From positions 3,472,001 to 3,536,000 of the forward strand of contig JACONQ010000003.1 in NCBI GenBank assembly GCA_014281115.1: a DNA stretch of 64,000 nucleotides, given 5' to 3'. This document shows, one piece after another, positions 1 through 12,064 of this stretch. A program made the translations under genes and the position numbers. The DNA is from Laburnicola sp. R22_1 (lineage: Eukaryota > Ascomycota > Dothideomycetes > Pleosporales > Didymosphaeriaceae). The notes beneath the pieces are model-generated. The model did no database searches, was not told the DNA's origin, and saw only the letters and a list, made by a program, of their open reading frames with translations. How positions within the stretch are numbered: the first letter of the stretch is position 1; each line of letters starts with the position of its first letter.

Positions 1-84
1 CCGTTCCTCTTTCCGTTCCTCCTTCCGTTCCTCTTTGCGTTCCTCCTTCCGTTCCTCTTTCCGTTCCTCCTTCCATTCCTCCTT
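1..84. repeat. 12-bp C/T-rich minisatellite
   Basis: About seven tandem copies of a 12-base unit of the form ccgttcctcytt, with two variants alternating so that the true period is close to 24 bases. It starts at the window edge, so the array may be longer. It lies upstream of the histidine kinase gene; no function is evident. Confidence 0.85.
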
Positions 85-472
85 CAACTTGTCATCCTTT
101 CTGCCACTCTGCGTCTACTAGACAGCGGAAGATAATCAATCTCATGCGCGAAACAGCTGCCAAGCGACGAGTCTAGCCTCTAGGCCAACCTGACCCCATC
201 GATCGACACCCGGTCCATCTAGCTCCAACCGACGCATGTCGCCAAAGCCACAAAACGTCCCCGGCCCGCCCATCGCGCACGACGTTTCTCTGATTTTCTC
301 TTCTTTGGTTCTGCACGCTTTCCGCGTACGCATTGGCTGGTTTCCATGGTTTTCGACTTAGTGTTTATTGCACGTTTGCATACCATACCGGAGTCGAGGC
401 GTCTTGGCCGGGCCCGATGCACATCTAGACCTTTGCCCGACAACTCGTACAGCTGTTCGGGAGTTACCTTTA
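85..472. other. 5' flank of the histidine kinase gene
   Basis: No credible gene. Open frames here are short and have no recognisable protein character. The stretch probably holds the promoter and 5' untranslated region of the kinase; I see no clear TATA box. Confidence 0.5.
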
Positions 473-3400
473 ATGGTCATGATGGAAAATGAAACTGTGC
501 ACGGCGGGTACTTCAGTCTGGAGGGCAGCTCTGATGCACACACACCCGGCTCGATTCAAAGCGATGGCCCCATGTCGTTGGAGCTACTCTCGACGACTCC
601 GTCGCCCACCATGGCAGCTTTGACCGCACTACAGTACCTGCCGATTCCTCTTCTCGTACTGTCGTCGGATACCACGGTAATGCTTGCTAACGAAGCAATG
701 GGTCGTCTTCTGGGACTCGATTTTGAGTCTACTGCTGCAGCAGGCTTGACTGTAACAGACGCACTTCTCGGCAAGAGCATAGCTGAGCTTGGAGTTGATA
801 TACTTCAAAATGGCTCGGCTATGCTGGTGTCGTGGGAGGTTGGCTATCACCAATGAGGCAAACACCGACACATAATTGCTGACAACACATCAGGATTTCC
901 TCCGCTCCGTCGTCAACGGTGCAGCTACCGAGAGCGACGCACAACTTTCTAGTGAAGACCGGCCTCAAACGAGCGGTGGTAGCACGCCCACTTGCTCTAC
1001 CATTGGTCCAGATGGAGTCGAGACAGCTCCTAGACTGCCACGACTTAGTAGTCACAACCTCACTAGAGCTACCGTACACGATGTTTCGGTGGACGTGGTC
1101 ATATCTCCAGTCGGTCGAAACGGCACTCGCTCCGAGCCACGGTCATCCAAGTACTCTTTGAGCGACAATGCCCTCCAAGCTACAATGATCATCTCTCTAT
1201 GGAGTATTGAAGACACCCATTATTATACCCTGACGTTTACCAGTACCCAAACAGTTGACGCGGAGCATACGTCGCTGCCCTCGAGTCGCCTCGTAACTAG
1301 GTCAACAACGACTGTCAACCTAAATAAATTCCATAGCTCAGGTTCTAGCTCATCCTCAGGAAATAGATCGGGCACAAGCTCAATTTCGACGTCCCAGGCT
1401 GTAACACCTACCTTCCAAGCTCCCGAATTTCCACCTCGCGGTCCACCGCTCAAGGCGAAAAGTAATCTTTCTATATCCGCTTCTATATTCCAAAAAGCTT
1501 CGCAAATGAAGGATGCCATATTGAATTCTATCAGCATGCCAGCTTACGGTTTGTATCCAGGTGTCCTGTCATTGGTTCTCGAATGCTAACATGGATGCAG
1601 CAATGTGGCATGATGAAAGCTTTGGCATTCCGAATAAGGCGATACTGCAGTTAGCACGAGATGATAGCACATACAATGCATCCGATCAGAGAGCCTTCCT
1701 ACGTCGAGTCGACCTTTGGACAGAAAATTTCCAGCGCAAGCTGGACGTGGACGAGTTTCCGATTATGGAGCTATGCCGCAGCCGACAACCCTTCGACGGA
1801 TGGCGTGTGGCAATGCGCAACTCTGTCACTGGGGCACCGCTTGCTTTCGAAGTCACCGGTCAACCAATTACTCATGACGTGACAGGAGAGTTCCTGGGTG
1901 GAATCGTCATCTTCAAAGATGTGACCCAGTATGCTAATCAAATTGCGGAACAGGTACACGAAAACGAAATACAATTCGAAGCCATAACCAATACCATACC
2001 GGTGATGATCTGGACGACCAAACCCGACGGCACGCACGACTGGTACTCCCGGCGCTGGTACGACTATACTGGTCAAAGTGTTGAAGAGTCACTAGGGGAG
2101 GGTTGGAGAGATGCATTCCACCCGGAAGACTTACCAAGCACTGGCACGCGGTGGATGCGATCTCTCCAGACTGGCGAAGAATACATCACCGAATACAGAG
2201 CTAGGCGGCACGATGGAGTATGGCGTTGGATGTTGGGAAGAGCTGTGCCATTTTACGACCACGAGGGGCGTTTGAAGAGATGGTTTGGGACTTGTACCGA
2301 CATTCATGATCTAGTAGAGACACGCCAAGCTGCACAGCAGACCAAAGCCCAACTACTGCGGGTCATCGAGCATGCCAAGGTCACGCTCTGGGTAGTAGAC
2401 AGACAAGCCGAGCTTACGTTGTTAGAAGGTGATATGACAGGCGTTGGCGATGCGAGAGAGAACAATCAAGTGGTTGGGCAGAATCTCTATAAACATTTCG
2501 GAGACCTTGCACGGTGGCGGCGGCCGATCCAGGAAATATTAGAAGGCAAATCTCAAGATGAAATCGTGGAAAGAGTCACAGATACGGAACGGTATTACCG
2601 AACAAGACTAGTTCCGCTGTGGAAACGCTCAAGAGTGGGAGGAAAAGATGGCGATTCGTACATTGATGGAGTTATCGGGGTGTCTATGGACATCACAGAG
2701 CTGCGTGACAGAGAAAATAAGCTGAGAGAGCAGGAGAAAGAAAATAGCAGGTTATTGGCTAATGCCACAGCGGCGAAAGAGGCGAGCCGGATGAAGAGTC
2801 AGTTCCTCGCCAATATGTCTCACGAAATTCGAACTCCTATCGCGGGAGTCATTGGAATGACTGATCTTCTACTGGACACGGATCTTGACGGGGAGCAGAA
2901 GGAGTGTGCAGAAAATATTCAACGGTCCGCTAACGGATTGCTGGCGGTCATCAATGACATCCTCGATTTCAGCAAAGTCGAGTCAGGTCGCTTGGACGTG
3001 GAAGAAGTTCAGTTCAGTCTCTCGGTCGTCTTGCGCGATGTCAACAAAATGATGTCTTTCGCAGCACAACGGAAAAATGTCGCCTACGAAAGTGTGATAC
3101 AGCCAGAGATAGAGCAAGAGTTAAGAGTCATGGGTGATCCTGGGCGTCTGAGACAGATTCTCACCAATGTTTTAACGAACAGCATAAAGTTCACCAGCGA
3201 GGGCCATGTTCGACTTACCGCCTCCATCATTGCCGAAACCGAAGAGACTGCCACAGTGCGCTTCGTCGTTGACGATACAGGGATTGGCATCGAGGAAGAG
3301 GTGCGAAACCGCCTCTTCCAACCCTTCAGTCAGGCTGATTCTTCGACGGCCCGACGATTCGGTGGGACAGGTCTAGGGTTGACCATTAGCAAGAACCTCG

Positions 3401-5114
3401 TCCAACTAATGCATGGAGACATTGGACTTGAATCAACGCTGGGCCAAGGCACAACAGCTACATTCTGGATACCGTTCAACAAAGCACCGTACCAGGATGA
3501 TGGCTCCCCGCTGGTTGATCTCGCAGCTATTCCAGATAGACTGCAGTCTGATGTGTCGGTGTCGTGTGGAAGTTCTGACGAGCATACATCATCACTGGCG
3601 CCAAAGCTGGGCAATGGAGCTGCGGGAAAGATATACGGCCGCGGTGAATCGCAGCATGCGCCGATTTCGTCAGCAACCAGTCCTAACATGCCAGATCATT
3701 TGGTCAGCCTTTCAGAGACTGAGAGGAAGAAGATACAAGTTCTGGTCGTCGAGGACAAGTAAGTCCAGACGGAAACGTCGTCTTCTACATACACCTGCTC
3801 ACTATCTGCTTTAGTCATATCAATCAACAGATTGCCCTGAAGACGATCCAGAAGCTAAACTTCAATGTCAACGCGCTCTGGAACGGACAGGAGGCACTCG
3901 ACTACCTTGCAAAGGAACCGTCTGCCACCCACCCTCGGCCTGACATAATCTTAATGGACGTTCAGGTACGATCTCCAAACTGTCGCATAGGCGCTTGCTG
4001 AAATGTCGTGTACAGATGCCCATGTTAGATGGCTACAGTGCGACCCAGGTAAGTTTGGGTGTGTTTCTTTACGATCTCAGTTCGCAAATCATATTCTGGC
4101 CTTCCACATCCTGTCCGCCCCTTCTTCTGGGTGCACACACCTTCAGAGGGTTCTGCGGAATTGAGGAGTTGCTGGCCTTGACACGTCAAGATCCGCTATT
4201 CTTCTCCTGCTCCCGGATTTCTCACTATTAGTACTGTTTCTCACGTGCTATTTCAGTTTGGCCGCTTGCTGACTGTCGTACGTGAAGGCCATTAGGACGA
4301 AGTTTGACGCGCCCGATGTGCGGAATGTTCCTATCATCGCCATGACAGCTTCGGCGATTCAAGGAGACAAGGAGAAATGCCAACAGGCCGGCATGGACGT
4401 AAGTGGTCGCCCCTATTTTGGGTCCGGAGTTGCTGAGCCTTATAGGATTACTTGTCGAAGCCTGTCAAAGGCAAGCTGCTTGAGAAGATGCTAGTGAAAT
4501 GGGCGATAGAGGGGAGACGCAAGGTAGCCAAGCCGTCCTTGGCCAGAAACGGCCTAGATCAACAGAGCCTGGGCTCCTCCGCACAGGCCCTATCAAAAAC
4601 AAACCCTAGCGCAACTGCTCAAATCCCGGCCGATCAACGGCGAATCCCTCACCCCGTCGAACCTGAAACGACGGCGCCGCAATCCCCGTACTTAACGGCT
4701 GAGCTTGACCGCCTGCACTACGAGAGCGATGCCACCCTGGCAAAATCTTCCGAGAGCGCTGACGACCGCGCTATGCGTCGCATCCACGCTGAAGAGAGGG
4801 CGTCCAGCTCACGGGATGAAAAACTGCTCTCACTTACAGGGCGCGAGGTACACCGCCTCGTGAGCTACCAGGGGAAAGCGGAGCAATCCCAGTTGCCCTT
4901 GACACACGAGAACATGCAGAAGTTGGAGCTAGAGGCTGAACCCACCGTGGCCCGGAAGTTGCCTGGGCAAAGGTCATCAAGCATTGATTTGGAAGTTGAG
5001 GCCCAGAGCCACGATGACAGTCAGACCAGAGACTCGCCCAATGTGAGGCCTTCGCTTTCAAGCACGCGTTTGCGCCAGAGCGAACAGACTGTCACTCCGA
5101 AGTCTCAGGGGTGA
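473..5114 (+). CDS. Hybrid sensor histidine kinase with PAS domains and a receiver domain
   Basis: Predicted phosphorelay sensor: autophosphorylates on His, passes phosphate to its own receiver Asp and then presumably to an Hpt protein. Inferred exons 473-838, 894-1548, 1601-3758, 3815-3965, 4016-4048, 4288-4398, 4446-5114 give about 1380 aa. Seen in order: a first PAS-like segment (about 55-110), Ser-rich linker, PAS/PAC (about 465-590), a further PAS-like part (600-710), H-box NMSHEIRTP with His about 748, N-box, DDTGIGI and GGTGLGL ATP-binding motifs, then a receiver (about 1052-1175) with VVEDN, LMDVQMP (phospho-acceptor Asp) and MTA..LSKP. A roughly 200-residue Ser-rich tail follows. Splicing repairs VVEDK to VVEDN and joins the receiver halves. 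Three ATGs at 473, 479 and 482 compete; the last has the best context. No transmembrane segment seen, so probably cytosolic. The fungal kinase class was not assigned. Confidence 0.9.
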
Positions 5115-6940
5115 CGTGAAATGAATTCACAACACGCTTGGTGCCAAAAGAGAAGGCTGGCGGTTTGGAATTTGCTTCTGCTGGCCGCACAAGTCAGCTT
5201 TCACCGCTTCCCGCCCCTTCCCGCCCCTTCCCGCCCCTTTCCGCCGCTTTTACCTCGAACCCCAGTTCACGATTTTTGGACAAGTCGTCGTGGGAGGAGC
5301 CATGACGTCGAATGTCTAGCTAGCGTCTTGCGAGGTAGGGCGCCGACGTGGTGGTTCAGGCTACGAGAGAAATTGCGGTTGAGGTCGGCGACTACAACAG
5401 CCTCATTTTTGATTGGGCTGGCGCCGTTTGGGTGGTGGTTAGCGCAAAAGCTGCGATAAGTGCCCCCATGCAGCCATGCCGTCGCTGTCGCCCCCAGGCA
5501 ATACGGAGAATGCGGGTTGCGCGTCCTCGCAGCTTTGGTATGGTGCGGTAAGCGGGTTGGACGAATAGCTACCCCGGTTGTGGTAGCAATGTGCACGGGC
5601 CGTAATTGTTGAGCGGAGCGTGGCGGAGGCGACTCGCGAGCGAGGGGAATTGATTGGGATCTGCACATTGTTTCTCAGACTCTGTGCGGGTGCATCTCTG
5701 TCTCTGTTTTGGACAACGTTATAATTTATGTCTATAATTCATGATGGGGAATTGAGCGTGATATTGTTAAGGCGATAGAGTAATGTTCTGGTATGTAGTA
5801 GCCCACAACAGTACCACAACAAAGGTTAGCTGTTATGGGCCAGAGGGAGCTGCGTGGAGCTTGACGACTATGTACATATTCATGTTTCTAGTAACACCGC
5901 GCTAATCCAAGCGTGTGCACCACCATCTCTAGGTCCCAAGGCCAGGTCTTCTAAATCCACAGTAGGGCTTGGTGTACTACCATCGCGGTAACAACTTCTT
6001 TAATACTTCTCACACTGTATAGGAAGTGACGACACAGGAGAAACTAGAAATATAACACCTTACAGATTAGTAAATTACGCTACTTGTTCCATACTATACG
6101 CCCTTTGTAGAATGAGTATCTCTGTAGTTATTAACACGCAGAGATGCAACTGTTCACGGCTCAGGCGCTCCGAAACTGCGTCGATTAAACTATCTCAAGG
6201 CACTATTATGACCGCATCTACTCCTTCAAGTTCGGTACTACATGTTGCTTAAAGTCTTTGAACGCTTGTCGCTGTTCCTCTTCGGTGCTGTTCGCTTTAA
6301 TTTCTATATCTTAATGGTGGAATCTGTTAGGTAGCGAAGGTGTGATTTAATGCTGTCAAGGAGTTGTTAGAGACAGCTTTACATAGAATTGATAGGAAAG
6401 TGGCTTGATCTAGGTTGCGGAATGGTTTTAGAGTCAAGTAGTATTACGGCGAAGGAAAAGGCGTGTTGCTTGGTGTTATACTTGGAGTCTTCTGTAAGCA
6501 TGGCTCGAACCGTGCGAAAGACACAGTAATTGCTAACTAACAATAAAGTACCCTAGCCTCTACCTTCTAGCGCCCGGAAAGACTTCTACATTTCTATCTA
6601 CAACACCTGCGTCAGCATCTTAGTTTGTGCGGCAAACCGCCTTTCTTGAACAAATCACGCTTTGGATATCATTTTTGCTCCTTCACTTCCTCGACAAGAT
6701 GCCCGGGTGATCAAGTGCTATGCTCTTCCCTAAGAGGCGTTATCGAGCCAATACCGTTTATGGAATATGTACCGACTCTCATCTACGCGTCTTTGGTGCT
6801 ATATTAAAAGTGTAAAACCAGACCCGAAGCAACAGCGTCGGCAAGTGTCCTACGAGTCCAGTCCCACCAGCACGGGCTCTCCTCAGACAGGTAAACATGC
6901 CCATCTGCAGCGCAATCTGAAGCATCACTCATCTAGTATC
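5115..6940. other. Intergenic region without a supported gene
   Basis: About 1.8 kb between the kinase stop and the pseudogene. It contains a short C-rich tandem repeat near 5211-5250. From about 5700 onward the sequence is moderately AT-rich. Open frames are short and lack family features. Its right part may include the lost 5' end of the adjacent pseudogene. Confidence 0.6.
5211..5250. repeat. 10-bp cccgcccctt tandem repeat
   Basis: Three to four tandem copies of a 10-base unit cccgcccctt with slight decay at the right edge, about 100 bases past the kinase stop codon. Confidence 0.75.
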
Positions 6941-6949
6941 AGACTGGAA

Positions 6950-8643
6950 TTCTAACGATGAGTTCTTCAAATTCACGCGTGACCGCTTTATTGTAGACGA
7001 GGCGGAGAATCTTCGAAAGCGAGAAGTCAAATTCGATATGAACAAGCTCGCAAGGATTGCTGCAGACTCGATTGGCGCTACTCAATGTATTTCTATCAAG
7101 AAATACTCTGACGGCATGTTCAACAGAGCATTCCTTCTATCTATGAATAATGGTTGAGAAGTCGTAGCCAAGGTTCCTAACCTAAATGCTAGACTTCCAC
7201 ACTTTACTACAGCTAGTGAAGTCGCTACCATGGGCTTCGTACGTTGGTCTTGAACTTCTCATCGTCGAGTCACGCTAACGAGACCAATCTGTAAGGCCAG
7301 GAAAGTCCTGGATACACTAGTGCCTCGCGTCTACTCATGGAACTCGCAGGCAAAATCACACCCTGTCAGGGCTGAGTTCATCATCATGGATAAGACGGAG
7401 GGTGTTCTGCTGTCCCAAGTCTGGGACACGATGGAATTAACTTAGAAGCTCGAGGTGCTGGTTGCCCTGACAGGTCTTTAGAGGCAATGGCTGAACATTT
7501 CTTTCTCGCATTACGGTAGCTTCTACTACGCGGGAGACGCGCAGTCACCAGTAGGCCATCACTATATCAAGGATGGCAAAGCCGTACGAGATTCAGAATT
7601 TGTGATTGGTCCGGCTACAGGCCGCGATTGGGTTGATGCGGGCCGATGCACTTTGGATATCGAGAGAGGGCCATGTACTTCGGGTTTCGTATTATGTTCG
7701 TGCGGCGGCTGACAAGTTTCCAGGGGATTCTCTAATGCAGTATCTGCACGCAGTTGCCGATCGAGAGACCAAGGCAATTCATCACTTGAAACCCCCCAAA
7801 CAGATCGCCTTATTTTGTGGTCTAGGGCTCTACCGACCAGATACGGAGAAGAAGCTTACTGCCTTGGCCTGGTACCGACAAATCGTCGATGTCCTTATTC
7901 CAAAGGACACCACCATTACCAAACCACACCTCTGGCATAACGATTTACACGATGGCAACATCTTCGTGGACCCACATATCCCGGGAAAGATCACGGGCAT
8001 CATTGACTGGCAGTCTTTCCACGTCTCGCCGCTCTTTCAGCATAATCCTGAGCCAGCCTTCCTCGACTGGGACGGCCTCGAGCCAGAGACGCTCGACCTG
8101 CTACCAAAACCAGAACTCTCTGGCCTTAGCCAAGAAGAAAAGCGTGCGGCTATTCACGAGTATAGCGTCCAGAATATGTTCATCGGATGGCGTAAACTCA
8201 TGCACGCCAAGAACCCGGACCTCTATCGAGTAGTCGAATTCCGAAAGTCGACTGCGTTCGCGCTGACGTTTGTTGCCCATCGCGTGTTTGAATACGGCGA
8301 GGCGCATCTCCAGTCGCTTCTGGTTGAATTGAAGGATGCTTGGGCAAACTTACCCGCCGTCACAGGCGACGTCCCCTTTCCACTGGTGTTTTCGGAAACA
8401 GATCTGGAGCGGATTAAGCTGGATGGAGATGGTGCGGTGGCAGGAATCGAGCTTGTTGCCGCGACCAAGGAGAGACTGGCGGGTTTGTGGTCTGATAAAG
8501 GCCTTGTTGAGCATGAGGAATATGATGATTGTAAAGCGGCTCTTGACGAAGTCAAAGAGCAGGTTCTTGAGCAATTGGCTGAGACTAAGGAGGAAAAGGA
8601 GGAGTATGAACGTTATTGGCCCTTTGGATACTTCCAGTTATAA
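6950..8643 (+). pseudogene. Broken AIM9-like (aminoglycoside phosphotransferase fold) gene
   Basis: Relic of a fungal APH/AIM9-family protein. The intact downstream part keeps the catalytic loop HNDLHDGN (near 7939) and the metal-binding IIDWQS (near 8002). Upstream, frame-0 sequence from about 6955 still reads as the family N-terminal half (FFKFTRDRF, SIKKYSDGMFNRAFLL, EFIIMDKTEGVLLSQVWD). It is broken by in-frame stops at 7155 (TGA), 7443 (TAG) and 7479 (TAG). A frame change near 7675 puts the catalytic half in another frame. An intron at 7239-7295 keeps frame and is not the cause. The stops replace codons expected to be CGA or CAG, which fits C-to-T mutation. The 5' end and any targeting sequence are not recognisable. 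The longest open frame (from about 7606) has no proper ATG. A truncated product cannot be excluded. Confidence 0.82.
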
Positions 8644-11600
8644 ATGTACATACTGGGGAAAGCTGCGACAACCGACTGCCTGCACAGAGATAGCTAGTTT
8701 CGTTGGCTCCAATCCGAGTGGAGTTGCTTGCGTTGTTGTTGGCACCTAAACTATATCAACCAGAAATAGCAGAGGCTCCTCTACCAGTCAGGACTCGCTT
8801 GCAATTGGAAACAGACACACAGCAACAACTGAAGTAACCGATGCGCCGACTTCGGACATTCGTACCGGTACTATGAGGTATTCCGTTCCGCGTGAGGAAG
8901 GAAGAGGGGAAGGGTCGCTCCTGCCAAAGTAATTTAGCGAGCAAGGCGGGAATAATCCCCGCCAGAGCCTGAGGCAAACTCGACTACACACACAACATCA
9001 ACACGCCCGCCTTTCGGATTTCCGAACAACGACAAGGACGGCTGCCAAAACCTAATCTGAGGATCTCATCTCGGGCGCCGCTGGCCCGGTCGCACCATTT
9101 CCGTCGCTGATGATCAGACGACTCCGGGGATCCCATCACTTCTCCACAGTTGTTCACCTCCGTTCACTCGCGGCCTTGCGCACAGAAATAAGGATAACGT
9201 ACCCGAGTGGGGAGTCTCTCGCCTGAGTTGCCCGAGCTTCAAGGCTCAGCGGCTAATCTGGTTTCAATCTAGGGCTCCGGGTGAATGCAGTGTCTGGGAG
9301 TGCCGAGCGAGCTGACCTGGAGGGCGGCACTTTAGTCTGAGTGCGGCACACGCTGGTGCGCTGGGGAGGGGGTTGATGCGCGAGGGCAAGCGCTTTCCCG
9401 CAACAAGTCATTTCAAAGCCGTAGCGTGGAGCGCCGTCCAACGCTATTACGGAACGCGCAGACGCAAGCCTGTGTCGGGAACGGGTTGCGCGTGTGCATA
9501 CCGCGCAGAATATGTCTCTGACTGACGTAGTGAGGGCTTGCTTAGCGATGAATGGCTGATATGCCTCGACATGCAAAGAGCAGGACCTCTGGGCGAGCGA
9601 GGGAGCAGAAGGTGGGTGCCGATGATGCACAATTGGCGGCCCTGCATACAACGGTCCGAGGGACAACGCACGGTGCCGCAACTCGACCATCCATAACCTT
9701 GCAAAAGACAGCGGTGAAGGGCATCCAAATCGCAACCGCGGAATCAGATTCGCGTCCTCCTGCATGCAGTTATAAGTACACGACGCCACGCTGCAGGTGT
9801 ACCGTGTAGCGATAGATGCACAACCTTTGCTCTCACAATGACGGTCCCTGTGGTGGCTGACTGAGTTGAGCAGGGGCCGTAGCGGGAGATGCACGATGAC
9901 GAGGATCTGTACCGGCACAACGGTTGGACCCGTAATGCTATATGACTTGGCTAGTTGAGCTTCGCCCATGACTAGCCGACGCCGAAGGAGCCGCCAAGTC
10001 TTCCACCAGCAGAAGGTGGAGGGATGGGCAGTGACGACATCAGGAACAACTGCAGTTTGACAAGCCATCGCGCAGTCAAGCGCCGACGGTATCTGGCCGA
10101 GGGAAGCTCATGGATGCTTGACGCCGTGGCCATGGACAAGATACAACATGACGCTGACCGGAGGGCTTCGGTTGCGGAAGAGTGCTGGCGACGGTCAAGG
10201 TTACCATGCCTGTTCCGGGAACGCGTACCGCTCGCGCACAACATGGGATTGACCCGCTGCCCGCGCCAGCCCAGTTGACATCATGTTTAAACTCGAGCGG
10301 AATTTGTACTGGAGCTGCTGGATGAAGCTGGGAGCTGCTCAAGGGTGAAATGCTGCTGCGAGGGCGGGTAGCGCGACACCGTCGCGCACCGCGCGCCGCG
10401 CGCCTGGCAGAGGGCAGTCATTGGCCGCTAGGTCCCCTTTACGGACGGCTTGGAGATTGTACGCGGCTCGTGACCTGCGCGAGGGCCGCAATCTGGTTAT
10501 TAATTAAGCTACAGCATGGCGTTGGAAAATAGACGGCGATCAAACGCTTGCCCATTGCTTGACACGCGCACAGGGCCGCTGTTCAGGGGAGGGCTAATCC
10601 GACGGGGATGGCGGTCGTGGTGCACTGGTCGCCCATCTAACGGATCCAGGGTAGGCTTCCGCCCTTGACAGCACGCTCGCGGGCGCAATACCAGTGCCGT
10701 GTGCAGCCTGACGCGTCCCCTCCGCAGACAGGTCCTCGGTCGACGGGTCGACATTCACAACAACAAGTACCATCTGGCAGCTAGCGGAGGATCAGACAGC
10801 GAGCACGGCCGCGGTGCAGGCGTCAGCGAGGTCGGAGAATTAGAATTATCCCAGCGGCCCCATCCCCTTGGCCGTCGTGGAGGACCGCCTGGGGAATGCA
10901 GAGGCCGTGGGAGAGTCTGTGAGGGCGACGAGCTAGGCTGCATGCGCTCGTATGGCCTTTTCGAAGGGCAAAGCGCGCAGGCAGTGCGAGAGCCGAGCGC
11001 GACAGGGTGGCGGCCAAAACAAAGGCATCCCGCCCGCCCACGGCCTGATTCGCCGGCCGCCCATGGCTCCCGTGCGATGATGATGTGATGCTGGTGTCGG
11101 CGGCCGACACACCGCACCGAGGGCGTCACGATGCACGCCCACGACTCGCTCGGGCTGCCTTCACCCTTCACGCCTTTCGTGCCCACCACGCACCGTCTCA
11201 GCTAGGCTCGCACCAGCCGCGACAAGGCGGCGCCAGGCCGTCGGCCGCTCACGCTCACACTGCTCCCCACGCCCCGGCCTGTTGCTGCTGCACCGTGGAG
11301 TCAGCTAAAAGCAGCCTCCGAGCTAGCCCCGCCAGCCTCCCCTGCACGCCCTTAGCGCTGTCCGGGGTCCGTGGTGGCGCTCGAACCCACCTGCTCCCTC
11401 TTGCCTTGGCTGCCTATGATGAATTTCGTTGTGTCCCAACGACGTAGACCAACCAGCCGAATTTATCAACCAGTGCGCGCCCAAGGGCTGTCCGCTGATC
11501 ATCATCATTTCACCTCCAGAGCTCGCTCAATTCCAAACCGTCTCTGACTACTTCGCCGCCGCCAGGCAATCCATACTCTATCCATCCCTTCTGCTTTGTT

Positions 11601-12064
11601 GCTGGCGCCCTTGCTCTAAGCCGGTAGCCTAACCTCCCGCGCCCACGCCGTTCACCTGAACACGCTCGCCGGACCCTGCGCCAGCTGTCGTCGACTTGAA
11701 ACGCGCGTGCGTCCTGCCACTCCGTCATCTACATCCGCACCACGCAATCTGTGTGGCCCATAGCCACGGCACCGACTGAAGACCGGTCCTACGATCGGCG
11801 TCCTGAACGTCTATCCTTACTCCTCTCGGAACCCATCTCGACGGGGTGTCCCAAGTGTGAGACCACGTTCAAAAGGCCCGCAGATCCCACGGCTGCGTGA
11901 CAGTGATCGTCTCTTCCCCACGTTGCTTGACCCTCGAACTGTCTGTTTCAGCTGTTGGACTTCTGGACTGCCTGCATTCAATACTTCGCTTGGTTTGTTT
12001 GTACCTCCTTCAGCATCTGGCCCATTCAAAGAATACCTTCCTCCGCATCTCTACTCCTCCTGCC
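8644..12064. other. Long non-coding region upstream of the C2H2 regulator
   Basis: About 3.4 kb, mostly GC-balanced to GC-rich, with no open frame that resembles a protein family. Several long frames exist on both strands around 9250-11190, but their compositions (Ser/Arg/Pro/Cys) look like read-through of non-coding GC-rich DNA. The last 600 bases are pyrimidine-rich and probably include promoter and a long leader of the downstream gene. Confidence 0.6.

Noticed and set aside
6488..6520. ggttcgag-like motif suggesting a tRNA
   Set aside because: No clover-leaf could be formed around it.
9253..10250. Long minus-strand open frame of 271 codons and overlapping frames
   Set aside because: Composition is Ser/Arg/Pro/Cys-rich without any domain-like pattern, several frames on both strands are equally open, and there are no codon or splice features of a gene.
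11323..11400. Possible tRNA T-arm (ggtgggttcgagcgccacc on the minus strand)
   Set aside because: The stem-loop does not give a five-pair stem with a seven-base loop, and no acceptor, D or anticodon arms can be paired at the right distances.
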